Of a stretch of DNA of 64,000 nt, positions 11,760 through 20,948 are shown piece after piece (position 1 is the first letter of the stretch; each line of letters starts with the position of its first letter). The DNA is from Gammaproteobacteria bacterium. GTDB taxonomy: Bacteria; Pseudomonadota; Gammaproteobacteria; Pseudomonadales; Pseudohongiellaceae. The stretch lies in contig PALV01000017.1 of assembly GCA_002706685.1 (NCBI GenBank), positions 1-64,000 on the forward strand, written 5' to 3'. A program made the position numbers and the translations under genes. The notes under the pieces were generated by a model. The model searched no databases, was not told the origin of the DNA, and saw only the letters and a list, made by a program, of their open reading frames with translations.

Positions 11760-12089
11760 ATGCTCACAGACGACGCCCGCTACAAAATCCTCAAAAAGCT
11801 AGAAGCCAATCCAGCCACTAGCCAACGCGAACTGGCCGAGGAGTTGGGTATGAGCCTGGGCAAGATCAACTACTGCCTACAGGCCTTGATCGACAAAGGC
11901 CTAGTCAAGGCCAAAAATTTCAGCAAAAGCCAGCACAAACGGCGCTACCTCTACCTGCTCACTCCGCAAGGCATCGACAGTAAGGCCCGGCTGCCCCGCC
12001 GCTTCCTGAAGCGAAAGCTGGCCGAGTATGAGGCGCTGCGCGAGGAGATTGAGCAGATACACGCGGAGCTGAAGGCGGATAAACCCTAG
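11760..12089 (+). CDS. MarR-type EPS-associated transcriptional regulator
   Basis: 109 residues. A winged helix-turn-helix fills residues 5-75 (YKILKKLEANPATSQRELAEEL, then MSLGKINYCLQALIDKGLVK), with a basic wing (KSQHKRRYLYLLTPQG). A helical C-terminal tail (KRKLAEYEALREEIEQIHAEL) is probably a dimer coiled coil. This is the compact MarR-like family found repeatedly beside exopolysaccharide clusters and RfaH-like genes. It starts five bases after the rfaH stop and is almost certainly in one operon with it. Target sites are unknown. The palindrome at 11224 is one candidate. Confidence 0.85.
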   Translation: MLTDDARYKILKKLEANPATSQRELAEELGMSLGKINYCLQALIDKGLVKAKNFSKSQHKRRYLYLLTPQGIDSKARLPRRFLKRKLAEYEALREEIEQIHAELKADKP

Positions 12090-12182
12090 GGTTAAGGCTC
12101 TCGTGGGTAGCTGACTTAATGTAGTACGCGTCGGCTAGAGTGAAACAGGACGTTCAGGGCATGCTGCCCTGCTGAGCGAAAC

Positions 12183-12221
12183 AGAGATGCTGCAGCGGTG
12201 CACGGGCAGGGCGGTAGCGTG
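12183..12221 (+). promoter_or_regulatory. JUMPstart sequence with ops element
   Basis: GGCGGTAGCGTG at 12210-12221 is a perfect ops core, and the preceding ~27 bases have the GC-rich spacing of a JUMPstart element. In enterobacteria this element in the untranslated leader pauses RNA polymerase and recruits RfaH. Here it precedes the whole 12.9-30.5 kb gene set, which is read in the same direction. Confidence 0.85.
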
Positions 12222-12381
12222 TCTTTGGATTAGATGACAAAATGCTGCTATACGAGTGCGCGTTAGCGAGGCGAGCGCTCATAGTGGAGTTTCAGTGATT
12301 TTGAGAATGACGATAGGTGCATGAATCAATCAACATGTTAGCAATAAGTTCGACATTTGATGATTTTGTTTTCTGGAGCGG

Positions 12382-12643
12382 GGAGCTGCGCATTGCTCGC
12401 GCCGCTACAGTGGGCAATGTGCTCATTCTGGACACTGCCCTGTTGGGCGAGCCGGTCGGTGCTATCCTGAAGATCACCCGCTTCCGCGAGAACAACCCCA
12501 AAGAAATAGAGCGTGCACCACAGCAACTGGCGAGCGCTGGTGTGCCCGTAAAAGCTCGCATCCTTAACGCCATCGCACTCAGCGCCTCATCCTACTATGG
12601 CTATGCGAACTACCACTACGCGTTTGAGTCGGACGAGGATTAA
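12382..12643 (+). pseudogene. Decayed, internally deleted copy of the wzc 3' end
   Basis: The reading frame opening at about 12317 contains two blocks matching the local Wzc. ELRIARAATVGNVLILDTAL corresponds to Wzc residues about 413-432 and is fused directly to a block like Wzc 704-769 (ITRFRENNPKEIERAPQQL, ending in a tyrosine-rich YYGYANYHYAFESDED tail). About 268 codons, including the second membrane helix and the Walker motifs, are missing in frame. There is no Wzc-like N-terminus and no clear ribosome site. It is best read as a recombination scar from an earlier polysaccharide cluster. Expression of a free tyrosine tail cannot be excluded. Confidence 0.85.
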
Positions 12644-12648
12644 GCCTC

Positions 12649-12677
12649 GGGGGACGGAGACCTGCGCTCCATCCCCC
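12649..12677. repeat. Hairpin resembling family A core
   Basis: GGGGGACGGAG and CTCCATCCCCC form an 11-base stem with one mismatch and a seven-base loop, directly after the wzc remnant. The GGGGACGGAG half matches the core of the long palindromes elsewhere in the window. It could terminate the upstream transcript. Confidence 0.55.
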
Positions 12678-12975
12678 GTGTGAATCACCCACTATTTATC
12701 AATCAGTTGTCGCTCTAGACGGTAAATCGACTCAGATATCCTTACGTAAGTTACTTAATTCACTATCGCCCCCGCCAGAGAGGTTCAGCGCAACGGCTCG
12801 CAGCAGGGCTCGGTGCGGTTTGTAAAGGGATTAAGCACAGCTCGCAGCATTTCCGGTTGGTACATGGGGAAGAGGGGGCGAAGAGGGCGTTGATGGGGAG
12901 CTAGAGAAACTCACATGATTGCGCATTCGACGTGATTCTCGACTAAATTAATTTAACAGTATCTAAGGTCCACAA
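12678..12975. other. Leader region without a gene before the sugar-nucleotide genes
   Basis: No supported gene. It marks the change from GC-rich sequence on the left to AT-rich sequence on the right, with several purine runs (about 12860-12905). Transcripts started near the ops site would pass through it. No strong promoter was found. Confidence 0.5.
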
Positions 12976-13380
12976 ATGAGCCTGATTAAATGGATTGAAT
13001 TTCAAAAGCACGGCGATGATCGTGGCCAGCTAGTAGCGCTAGAGATAGGCAAAGAACATAACGTGCCATTCGATATCAGGCGGATCTATTACATCTATCG
13101 TACCGAGTCAGGTGTGAGCCGTGGTTTTCATGCACACAAACAACTAAAGCAGGTTGTTATTTGTGTATCAGGAAGTTGTCGCATGGTCTTGGATAATGGG
13201 AAAAATCGCGAATCGGTCATTATGCAAAGCCCGACCAAAGGGCTCTTGATCGAAGATATGGTCTGGCGAGAAATGCATGATTTTAGTGAAGACTGTGTGC
13301 TTCTTGTGTTGGCAAGCGAGCACTATGACGAAAACGACTATATACGAAACTACGATGACTTTAAGGCAGTGAGCAAGTGA
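12976..13380 (+). CDS. dTDP-6-deoxy-hexos-4-ulose 3,4-ketoisomerase (FdtA/QdtA family)
   Basis: 134 residues forming a single cupin of the WxcM/FdtA type: DDRGQLVALEIGKE, SGVSRGFHAHKQLKQVVICV, then GLLIEDMVWREMHDF and VLASEHYDENDYIRNYDDF. The HAHK histidines are those of this family's active site. The enzymes convert dTDP-4-keto-6-deoxyglucose to the 3-keto isomer. FdtA and QdtA differ in stereochemistry at C4, giving a Fuc3N or Qui3N route, and sequence reading does not decide which. The stop overlaps the start of the formyltransferase gene, so the genes are coupled. Confidence 0.85.
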   Translation: MSLIKWIEFQKHGDDRGQLVALEIGKEHNVPFDIRRIYYIYRTESGVSRGFHAHKQLKQVVICVSGSCRMVLDNGKNRESVIMQSPTKGLLIEDMVWREMHDFSEDCVLLVLASEHYDENDYIRNYDDFKAVSK

Positions 13381-14555
13381 TTATAATTGCGGGCAAAAAC
13401 GAGATTGCACTTCACGGATTGTCACTTATACAAAAAATCGTAGATAAAAATGAGATTGGAGTCATCGTGAATAAAAACGATGATGGTGTAGATCGATGGC
13501 AGCCTTCATTACTCAAGGCTGCAAGAAAATTAGGCGTTAATGTATACACTCTAGAGGAAGTGTACGGCAAAAAGATTGATTTATTTTTGTCGCTTGAATT
13601 CGACCAAATTGTTGATCCAGAAAAACTAAGTACGGATAAAATTTTTAACTTTCATTTTTCTATACTGCCTAAGTACAAAGGTATGTATACATCAGTATGG
13701 CCGGTGCTTAATGGTGACAAGTCGTCAGGTGTTTCATTGCATTTGATTGATCGAGGAATCGATACTGGGGCGATTATTCGACAGGAAATATTTGATCTAA
13801 ATGAGAATGACAGATCGCAAGATTGCTACCGAAAGTATCTAAAAAACAGTAAAAAACTTCTCTCAGATGAAATTGAAAATATAATTTCAGGAAGTTATCA
13901 AACTGTAGATCAGAGTTGGCTTGGAGCTTCTTACTATCCGAAGAACTCTATTAATTTTTTTGACCTGAAGCTAAATTTGAATCAGACTGCCTGGCAGGTG
14001 CAGCGTCAACTTTACGCTTTCAGTTTTAGACCTTATCAGCTTTTGGAGTTTAAGGGCGAGAGAATAGTGGAGCTGACAGTATCAGAATCAAAATCAACAA
14101 AACGACCTGGTCACATCTATCACGAAACAAGTGATAACTATCTGATATCCACCGTTGATTTTGATATTACACTCCATAAAGATCGACTCAATCGGCTCCT
14201 AGAAAGTATTCCAACAGCCAGTATTGAACAATTTAAACTGGGATTGCTAAACATTGCAGGCGTGAATGATCGCAACGAGTTTGGCTGGTCTCCTATTATA
14301 GTTGCTGCTTACCACGGGAGGCTTGATTTGATTGATTATCTATTAGGGCAAGGAGCTGATATAAATGACACAAACTATAGGGGAACGAGTGTGTTAATGT
14401 ATGCAAAAGATTTCTCTATAAAAGCGAGTTGTAAAGAGTATTTTCGTCAGATTATCGAGTTAGGTGCTGATCCGGAGCTTTTAGACTATTCTGGTCGTAG
14501 GGTTTTTGATTATTTAACTGCCGACCAGAAAAAATTTCTATCATTTGATGATTGA
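13377..14555 (+). CDS. dTDP-3-amino sugar N-formyltransferase with C-terminal ankyrin repeats (QdtF-like)
   Basis: 392 residues. The N-terminal ~190 residues form a formyltransferase domain with the catalytic Asn and His in [13 protein letters not shown] and the Asp in [11 protein letters not shown] middle part continues with [14 protein letters not shown]. The last ~110 residues are ankyrin-like repeats: [38 protein letters not shown] and [17 protein letters not shown]. Sugar N-formyltransferases with an ankyrin tail are known from Providencia O-antigen work (QdtF on dTDP-Qui3N). The order isomerase, formyltransferase, aminotransferase supports an N-formylated 3-amino-3,6-dideoxyhexose as product. 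Start ATGA overlaps the upstream stop. Confidence 0.85.
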   Translation: MIIIAGKNEIALHGLSLIQKIVDKNEIGVIVNKNDDGVDRWQPSLLKAARKLGVNVYTLEEVYGKKIDLFLSLEFDQIVDPEKLSTDKIFNFHFSILPKYKGMYTSVWPVLNGDKSSGVSLHLIDRGIDTGAIIRQEIFDLNENDRSQDCYRKYLKNSKKLLSDEIENIISGSYQTVDQSWLGASYYPKNSINFFDLKLNLNQTAWQVQRQLYAFSFRPYQLLEFKGERIVELTVSESKSTKRPGHIYHETSDNYLISTVDFDITLHKDRLNRLLESIPTASIEQFKLGLLNIAGVNDRNEFGWSPIIVAAYHGRLDLIDYLLGQGADINDTNYRGTSVLMYAKDFSIKASCKEYFRQIIELGADPELLDYSGRRVFDYLTADQKKFLSFDD

Positions 14556-14560
14556 GCACC

Positions 14561-15688
14561 ATGAATAATAAAATTCCGTTTCTCGACTTGCAACAGATTA
14601 ACATGCAATATAGATCTGAACTTTTAGAGGCGGCCACCCGAGTAATCGACTCTGGATGGTACATCCAAGGCAACGAAGTAAAAGCATTTGAAGAAGAGTT
14701 CGCTACTTACTGCGGTACCAAACACTGTATAGGCGTTGCCAACGGTCTGGATGCTCTGGCTGTGACGCTTAGAGCGTGGAAAGAGATGGGAATGCTCAAG
14801 GAAGGTGATGAGGTAATCGTTCCTGCAAATACCTATATTGCAACCGTATTAGCGGTGACGGAGAACCGTCTTAAACCAGTGCTAGTCGAGCCGGATGAGG
14901 CAACTTATAACCTGTGCCCTCATAAAACAGCCGAGGCAATCACACCAAACACTAAAGTCATAGTTGCAGTGCATTTATATGGGCAGATTGCGCCGATGCC
15001 GCAACTAATGGAGTTGGCGGAGAAGCACAATATCTTGGTATTGGAAGACGCAGCCCAAGCGCATGGTGCATCAATTTATGGTCGCAAAGCCGGAAACTGG
15101 GGGCATGCTGCAGGATTTAGTTTTTATCCTGGTAAAAATCTAGGGGCGCTTGGTGATGCAGGTGCTGTAACGACAGATGATGATGAATTAGCTTTGACAG
15201 TACGAGCGCTGGGCAATTATGGTAGTTATAAAAAGTATGAGAATCTCTACCAAGGGGTGAATAGCCGGCTGGACGAAATTCAAGCAGCTTTTTTACGGGT
15301 GAAGCTGAGGCATCTGGATGAAGAAACCGCATGTAGGCGTAATATTGCTGATTATTATCTTCAAAGTTTAACCAATCCTCACATACTTTTGCCCAAACTT
15401 AGAAATAACGAATCAAAGTCAAGCGAACATGTTTGGCATATTTTTGTAGTCAGCACTGAACAACGTGGGGATTTACAGAAACATTTATCTGATAACGGAG
15501 TGCAATCATTAATTCACTACCCGATTCCGCCACACCAGCAACGAGCCTACAGTGATTGGCAGGTACAAGAACTACCAGTTACAGAGTCCATACACAGAGC
15601 TGTTCTAAGTCTCCCAATGGCGTCTACTTTGACTATTGATCAGATAGATGAAGTTGTAAAGATCTGTAATCAGTGGGTGCCGCGCTAA
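14561..15688 (+). CDS. PLP-dependent sugar 3-aminotransferase (DegT/DnrJ/EryC1; FdtB/QdtB-like)
   Basis: 375 residues from the ATG at 14561. An in-frame TTG at 14552 is the other choice. Family motifs are visible: [10 protein letters not shown] at the start, [41 protein letters not shown], and the PLP-lysine segment [18 protein letters not shown]. It should aminate the 3-keto sugar made by the isomerase, producing the substrate for the ankyrin-tailed formyltransferase next door. The genes are packed without gaps. Confidence 0.9.
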   Translation: MNNKIPFLDLQQINMQYRSELLEAATRVIDSGWYIQGNEVKAFEEEFATYCGTKHCIGVANGLDALAVTLRAWKEMGMLKEGDEVIVPANTYIATVLAVTENRLKPVLVEPDEATYNLCPHKTAEAITPNTKVIVAVHLYGQIAPMPQLMELAEKHNILVLEDAAQAHGASIYGRKAGNWGHAAGFSFYPGKNLGALGDAGAVTTDDDELALTVRALGNYGSYKKYENLYQGVNSRLDEIQAAFLRVKLRHLDEETACRRNIADYYLQSLTNPHILLPKLRNNESKSSEHVWHIFVVSTEQRGDLQKHLSDNGVQSLIHYPIPPHQQRAYSDWQVQELPVTESIHRAVLSLPMASTLTIDQIDEVVKICNQWVPR

Positions 15689-15737
15689 TGCTAGTTTTTG
15701 GTGCTATTTCTCAAAGACTCTTTACGAGATTAGTTGG

Positions 15738-17267
15738 GTGAAAGAAGAAAATACCGAAAAATCGCATCGGCAGATTCTTCGATCAAGCTCAATCATAGGT
15801 GGAGCCTCTGTTATCAACATTCTTGTCGGTATTCTTCGGATGAAGGTTGCGGCAGTCTTACTTGGTCCAGCTGGTGTAGGCTTGATTGGCATCCTTCAGA
15901 ATCTTATTGCGACAGCCTCTACGATATCAAGTCTTGGATTTGGGAACGTTGGTACCAGGCAAATAGCTGAGGCTAATGGTCATGGTCGCCAAGATCAAGT
16001 TGACGCAGCCAGGCGTGCACTGTTCTGGGGTACTCTAATTTTAGCAATTCTGGGTGGCGGAATTTTTTGGTTGTTGCGCGAGTATTTGGCAACAATTTTA
16101 CTTAATGATGCTTCACTTGCATCAGAAGTAGGCTGGTTAGCCTTGGGTGTTGTCCTTACGGTAGCAGCTGGATCACAGGGTGCGCTGCTAAACGGAATGC
16201 GGCGTATAGGGGACATTGCCAGGGTCAGGATATACTCCTCCATTGTAGGTACCTTTGTCGGGGTGCTGGCTCTTTATGGGATCGGTCGTGAAGGTTTGAT
16301 TTTGTTCGTCTTGTCAGCGCCTTTGTCTAGTTTTTTATTCAGTCATTTTTATGTGGCAAAACTCGCAGCGCTTAGTGCTCCACCAACACCTATTGCGGAT
16401 CTGATTACTCAGTGGCGTGCTCTGGTGACCTTAGGTTTTGCATTTATGATCGCAGGCCTAGCCACAACTCTTGGGCATCTTGTGGTAAGGAGTCTCGTGC
16501 AAAATCAATTAGGTGCCGACGCGCTAGGTTATTTCCAAGCAGCATGGATGATATCCATGACATATATCGGTTTTGTCCTAGGTGCCATGGGTACTGATTT
16601 TTATCCTCGACTAACTGCAGTGATACATGATCACGTTAAAGCCAATAGATTAGTAAATGAACAAACAGAAGTGGCTATATTGCTCGCGAGCCCGGTACTC
16701 CTCGCCATGTTGGCTCTAGCACCTTGGGTTATATCTTTACTATATTCAAATGAGTTTTCGCCGGCAGCAAATGTCCTTCGTTGGCAAATTCTAGGTGACG
16801 TAATTAAGGTCGTAAGCTGGCCGCTCGGGTTCATACTACTCGCGGCGGGCGATGGTAAGCTTTTTATGATCACTGAAATACTGGCGGTTTTAATATTTGC
16901 ATTTTTTACCTGGTTGCTTTTACATACTCTTGGCATCGAGGCTAGCGGTATCGCCTTCTTCGTGATGTATGTTTTATACCTTCCGATTGTCTTTGTATTA
17001 GCTGTGAAACGTACTAATTTCCGATGGACAACCTCCGTGATGCGTGACTTCTGGATAGTGTTCACTCTAGCAAGCACAATCATGTTAGCAGGCATGTATT
17101 TTGATTGGTTGGGTTTGGTTATAGGTCTTATTTCATCTTTAGTTTTGGGCTTTATTGCTCTTGTTAGACTGTCTAAGATGACTGAGCTTGAGGGGAGGCT
17201 GGGTGGCTTGGCTAATTTCATTACAAGAATGTCAGTAATAAATAATTCAAAGAAAGATATTGAATAA
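15738..17267 (+). CDS. wzx: O-antigen/polysaccharide flippase (Wzx)
   Basis: 509 residues, starting GTG, with about 12-14 hydrophobic segments across the whole length. The beginning RSSSIIGGASVINILVGILRMKVAAVLLGPAGVGLIGI is typical of MATE-like/PST flippases near the WzxE group. Wzx moves the undecaprenyl-linked repeat unit across the inner membrane. It fits the context between sugar-nucleotide genes and glycosyltransferases with a Wzy further downstream. Base composition is AT-rich like its neighbours. Confidence 0.9.
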   Translation: MKEENTEKSHRQILRSSSIIGGASVINILVGILRMKVAAVLLGPAGVGLIGILQNLIATASTISSLGFGNVGTRQIAEANGHGRQDQVDAARRALFWGTLILAILGGGIFWLLREYLATILLNDASLASEVGWLALGVVLTVAAGSQGALLNGMRRIGDIARVRIYSSIVGTFVGVLALYGIGREGLILFVLSAPLSSFLFSHFYVAKLAALSAPPTPIADLITQWRALVTLGFAFMIAGLATTLGHLVVRSLVQNQLGADALGYFQAAWMISMTYIGFVLGAMGTDFYPRLTAVIHDHVKANRLVNEQTEVAILLASPVLLAMLALAPWVISLLYSNEFSPAANVLRWQILGDVIKVVSWPLGFILLAAGDGKLFMITEILAVLIFAFFTWLLLHTLGIEASGIAFFVMYVLYLPIVFVLAVKRTNFRWTTSVMRDFWIVFTLASTIMLAGMYFDWLGLVIGLISSLVLGFIALVRLSKMTELEGRLGGLANFITRMSVINNSKKDIE

Positions 17268-17285
17268 AGGTCAAGGCTGGTTTAC

Positions 17286-17344
17286 TTGAGTGTATCATTC
17301 TACTTCTTTGACTATAATCATGAAAAATTTATCCGTTCGGCGTT
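17286..17344 (+). pseudogene. N-terminal stub of a family 2 glycosyltransferase cut by an IS
   Basis: From the TTG at 17286 the frame reads LSVSFYFFDYNHEKFIRSAF. This aligns with the first 20 residues of the intact glycosyltransferase at 18775 (LKVSFCLFTYNQKQFVNSAV). Similarity stops exactly where the IS terminal repeat begins at 17345. The rest of the gene is not seen after the IS. Confidence 0.7.
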
Positions 17345-17414
17345 TGTATTCCCCCACAAATCCGGGGCAGTTATAAGTAGAAAATTCCGTTAACATTGGC
17401 ACAAGGAGTATTCT

Positions 17415-17657
17415 ATGAAGAAGTCACGATTTACCGATAGTCAGATTCTGCCCATTCACAAGCAGGCCGACGCTGGTATGTCAGTGCAAGAGCTGTGCCG
17501 CGAGCATGGCATGAACAGTGCAATATTTTACGAGTGGCGAGCGAAGTTCGGCGACATGGACCCCTCGTTGATGAAGCGGATGAAGGAGCTGGAGGACGAG
17601 AGCCGTAGGTTCAAGACAAAGTACGCCGATGAGAAACCCGAGGCCGAGATCCGCTAG
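17415..17657 (+). CDS. IS3-family transposase OrfA
   Basis: 80 residues. The helix-turn-helix start MKKSRFTDSQIL, SVQELCREHGMNSAIFYEWRAKFG and a following leucine/charged coiled coil are typical of IS407-group OrfA. An AGGAG ribosome site precedes the ATG. Frame intact, but without a working OrfB it is probably non-functional. Confidence 0.85.
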   Translation: MKKSRFTDSQILPIHKQADAGMSVQELCREHGMNSAIFYEWRAKFGDMDPSLMKRMKELEDESRRFKTKYADEKPEAEIR

Positions 17658-17677
17658 GAAGTCATTGAGGGAAAGTA

Positions 17678-18497
17678 ATGAGGCCATCTCGACGCCGAGA
17701 GGCGGCTGCAGAAATTGTCAATCGTCGGGGCGTGAGCGTCAAATTTTCCTGCTTGTGCATGAGTGTGAGCGAGTCGTGTTATTACTACCGACCGAAGCTT
17801 AGTTCGCAGAACTCGGTGATAGCCTAATGGCAGCTACGCCTTACCAAGGCTCATAGATGTTGGGGGGCGGTCTTTGTTAATTACATCCGCGTAACCTACG
17901 TGTATATACATGAAGCCATAAGCGTGTGTACCGGATTTATCGGAAGTTGGAGTTGAACCTGCGCGTCAAGCCCAGGCTACGGATTCAGCGTCACAGGCCT
18001 GACCCGCCAAGTGCGCCGACAAACGTTTATCAGGTCTGGTAGATCGACTTCATGAGCGACACGTTGATCGATGGCCGCAAAATGCGCACCTTCAATGTGA
18101 TTGACGATTACAATAGTGAAGGTTTGTTCATCGAAGTTGACCTATCGCTCCACAGCACTCGGGTAGTTCGTTCATTGGAGTAAGTCATTGAGTGGCAAGG
18201 AAAGCTAGCAGCTATTCGCTTGGTCAATCGACCGGAATACATTGCGCAGAAATTGGTCGACTGGGCCAATGAAAAGCGAATCACCTTGCTTTACATGCAG
18301 CCAGGCAATCCGCCCCAGAAAGCCTATATCGAGCGTTTTAATCGGACGGCTCGACCCGAATAGCTTGATCTACATAAGTTCCATTCGATTATCCATGCTT
18401 AAGAACTGGTGACTAAATGGCTATGGAAATACGATAAAGAAATACCCCATACAGGCATCGGAGGGCTACCACCTCGACGATTACTGATGGCAGCATA
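17678..18497 (+). pseudogene. IS3-family transposase OrfB remnant
   Basis: Pieces of an rve-type DDE integrase are readable in order but broken by stops: MRPSRRREAAAEIVNRRGVS, VWQIDFMSDTLIDGRKMRTF, NVIDDYNSEGLFIEVDLSLH, RPEYIAQKLVDWANEKRITL, AYIERFNRTAR and TGIGGLPPRRLL. The usual VDNGPEY motif has become VNRPEY, so one catalytic Asp is lost as well. Inactive. Confidence 0.85.
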
Positions 18498-18539
18498 AGT
18501 TGCTACGAGTAACTGCTACCGAAAATGGGGGGGATTACA

Positions 18540-18585
18540 GTACCGCTTCGTCTTTAAATACGGGTGAATATCGCTGATTGCTCAT
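18540..18585 (-). pseudogene. OrfA start of a second IS3-type element, cut by the first
   Basis: On the minus strand the ATG at 18585 opens MSNQRYSPVFKDEAVL, a recognisable start of an IS3-family OrfA. It ends abruptly at 18540, the boundary of the neighbouring IS. One element therefore inserted into another. Confidence 0.7.
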
Positions 18586-18601
18586 CACTTGCTCCTATGC
18601 T

Positions 18602-18683
18602 CAAATTATAGGCTAGAAGTATCCGGGAAACCGGGATCAGTCCAAATTATAGCCCAGAAGTGTCCGTCAAACTGGGATCAGTC
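18602..18683. repeat. Two tandem 41-bp copies of an IS end
   Basis: 18602-18642 and 18643-18683 match at 35 of 41 positions and each ends GGGATCAGTC. They lie just upstream (on the minus strand) of the truncated OrfA, so they look like a duplicated terminal region of that element. Confidence 0.7.
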
Positions 18684-18774
18684 CAGAACGGGTTTGGCTG
18701 CCCGAACAAGCGTGACCAACTCTATTTTCTCATAATCCGGTTTTTTCAACAGATTGCTAGTTGGGTAATAACAA

Positions 18775-19695
18775 TTGAAAGTATCATTTTGCCTCTTTAC
18801 TTATAATCAGAAGCAGTTTGTAAACAGTGCGGTTCTTGCAGCGCTAAATCAGAAATATCGACCGCTGGAGATAATCATATCGGATGATTGTTCTACTGAT
18901 GGTACGTTTGAACTCATAGAAGAATTAATTAGTAGCCATGAAATTGACCAGGAGTTAACAGTCATTCTTAATAGAAATAAGGTTAATCTTGGGATAGGCG
19001 CACATGTAAAATTGCTCTCTGAGTTATCGTCTGGAGATATACTAGTGATTGCTGCTGGTGATGACATATCTCACGTTGATCGAGTCTCGGAAGTTGTAGA
19101 TGTAATGAGACAAGATGAAAAAATAATGGCTGTATTTACAGACATTCGATACATAAACAATGATGGGTCAATAGATCAAATGCACCCGAAGAGATACAGG
19201 CGAGCGGTATATCCTACTATATCCGACATGTTGTCAGGAGGTGGCGGGGTCGCTGCAGGGGCTAGTTACGCTTACAAGCGTGAAGTATTCTTCTGGCCTC
19301 ATAGATATCCTGAAATGTTGATGTGCGAAGATCGCATATTACCTCTCAGGGCTAGATTGCTTGGTAAAGTCTTCTATATCGATAAACCTTTGGTTGACTA
19401 TAGGTTGTCATTATTCGGAGTTTCCCGCGCAATTCCTAAAAAACTATTGGACGTTAGGGCTAACAACCTTCATATGAATGAAGTAAAGATGACTTTAAAT
19501 CGTGCCAAAATAGAAGGGCGTTTGTCTAATATAAGCTACACGGTCTTTATATGTCAGTTATTGGGCATGAGGCCGTTATATTCAATTGCCTATCACGCTA
19601 TGGAAATTAATTACAAATTAGGTGCCAAACTACTTCGGTTGCTTGACTACTACTTTGCCGCGATTCGTATAATCGCAAACAAGATAGTTCATTGA
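18775..19695 (+). CDS. Family 2 glycosyltransferase
   Basis: 306 residues from a TTG start. The GT-A fold is evident: VSFCLFTYNQKQFVNSAVLAAL, then EIIISDDCSTDGTFELI with the nucleotide-binding DD, and GDILVIAAGDDISHVDR carrying a DxD-like motif. A basic, partly hydrophobic C-terminus (ALLRLLDYYFAAIRIIA-like) may associate with the membrane. It lies between two IS remnants but its own frame is intact. It is presumed to add one sugar of the repeat unit, and the specificity cannot be read. Confidence 0.85.
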   Translation: MKVSFCLFTYNQKQFVNSAVLAALNQKYRPLEIIISDDCSTDGTFELIEELISSHEIDQELTVILNRNKVNLGIGAHVKLLSELSSGDILVIAAGDDISHVDRVSEVVDVMRQDEKIMAVFTDIRYINNDGSIDQMHPKRYRRAVYPTISDMLSGGGGVAAGASYAYKREVFFWPHRYPEMLMCEDRILPLRARLLGKVFYIDKPLVDYRLSLFGVSRAIPKKLLDVRANNLHMNEVKMTLNRAKIEGRLSNISYTVFICQLLGMRPLYSIAYHAMEINYKLGAKLLRLLDYYFAAIRIIANKIVH

Positions 19696-19822
19696 TTATA
19701 AAATATCGTGAATAATTTCGCAGTGTTCCTGACGTACTGAATCAGCGCATCTTCTATATTAATTGAGCGGGCGTGGACAAGCTACCTATAGCTGTAAACG
19801 GTAAGCGACTGACAATCTCATG

Positions 19823-20745
19823 ACCACACCCCCAAAATTTAGAACCATGACCTTGATAAGATTTCCAGTGAACCTTACAGGATGGAGATCTCAACATGAA
19901 GCCACGATACGCAGAAGAGCACATTATCTAGGCCATCATAGAGCATGAGGCTGGCTTCAAAGTGCCCAATATCTAACGGCTGCTTGAACATCAGCAGCGG
20001 GGCGCTCTCCAACTGGAGACGCAATCTTGCCGGCCTAGCAATGAACGAGGCCAAACCGCTACGCGAGTTTGAGTCGTAAAACAACAAGCTTAAGAGCTTC
20101 TGGTCGACAAACTGCTGGAAGTCGAAGCCATGAAGTACGTGATATCAAAAAAGTGGTAACGCCCGCTGCTCGCAAAAAGGTCGCCTCCTACATGATGGAT
20201 ACCCATAAGCTTAGTGAGCGACGAGCGTGGCAGCTGTCGGGCGTTATCTGCACGGTCGTTTGCTACGAACTAGTCGCTCCGAAGAATGGCCGTTCCTGGC
20301 CGTTGTTCTGGACCTGTCCTCCCACAAGTCACGGTGGTTGGGCAATGAGTGTTCGTATTAAGACTGAATTGGTTCTCAGTGTCCAGGTTATGGCCTATTG
20401 GCGCCGACGACCTAAACATAAAGTAATCGTACATTCTGACCAGGGGTTTCAGTACACCAGTTATGACTGGCCAAAGATGCTCGATCAAAATGGGCTGATT
20501 GCCAGTATGAGCCGAAAAGGTAACTGCTATGACTACTCAGTAGCTGAGAGCTTCATCAGCTACTAAAGCGCGAACGGATTCGCTGCAAAGTGTACCCCAG
20601 CCGCGAGGTCGGACTGAAGGATATGTTTGCTTGTATCGAAATTTTTTACAATCCGGTTCGTCGTCACGGATCCAGCGGAAATGCGTCACCAGCCGAGTAC
20701 GAAAATAGTTACTTTAAGAAGCTGGAAAGTGTCTAGCGAACTTGT
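19823..20745 (+). mobile_element. Degenerate IS3-family element (IS3-like group)
   Basis: Remnant beginning near TGACCACACCCCC (about 19823) and running to just after the OrfB stop at 20736. OrfA and OrfB both carry stops or frameshifts. A second, unrelated IS end is fused to its right side. The ~130 bases between the preceding glycosyltransferase and this element hold nothing recognisable. Confidence 0.7.
19896..20736 (+). pseudogene. Broken IS3-family transposase (OrfA plus OrfB)
   Basis: OrfA begins at the ATG at 19896 after a GGAG site (MKPRYAEEHII, then stops; later MNEAKPLREFES and EAMKYVISKKW). OrfB follows with RKKVASYMMDTHKLSERRAW, KHKVIVHSDQGFQYTSYDW and MSRKGNCYDYSVAESF, then a stop at 20566 where normal family members continue. 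The remaining C-terminus is still readable to 20736 in another frame. Confidence 0.8.
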
Positions 20746-20840
20746 AGCGACTCATTCGGGCATCGGTGGCATGCCACCTCGATCGTTACTAATGGAAGCA
20801 TAAGTTTCTACGATTGACTGTTGCGGAAGATGGGGGGACA
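20746..20840 (+). mobile_element. 3' end fragment of an IS407-like element
   Basis: The sequence reads GIGGMPPRSLLMEA followed by stop and a right-end repeat (GCGGAAGATGGGGGGACA). This parallels the end of the element at 17345-18539 (GIGGLPPRRLLMAA, stop, repeat). Only the last ~95 bases of this second copy survive. Confidence 0.7.
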
Positions 20841-20948
20841 AAATGAGCTGCCCAAGATGGCGAAAGGCGGACCAGGCTCGATACGCGAGCTAGCATTAAC
20901 TGTTTTTAAAGCTTTCCACTTCAGATTTTGGTTTAAAATGGTAGGAGT

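Larger units (their letters stand above)
17345..18539 (+). mobile_element. Degenerate IS3-family element (IS407/IS51-like group)
   Basis: About 1.2 kb, the normal size for this group. The left end TGTATTCCCCCACAAATC at 17345 and the right end, which reads TGTAATCC-C-rich-ATTTTC on the opposite strand and finishes at 18539, are imperfect inverted repeats. OrfA is intact, whereas OrfB has stop codons and a damaged active site. No clear target duplication was found. Similar terminal sequences recur at 20821-20840 and 32071-32100. Confidence 0.8.

Noticed and set aside
12317..12643. The wzc-like frame as a real small gene
   Set aside because: It lacks any Wzc N-terminus and Walker motifs, and the part before 12382 resembles nothing. 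It is listed as a pseudogene, though expression of the tail is left open.
20069..20566. Apparently open 165-codon transposase gene
   Set aside because: It covers only the middle of OrfB, with a frameshift from OrfA and a premature stop before the normal end, so it is a pseudogene piece.
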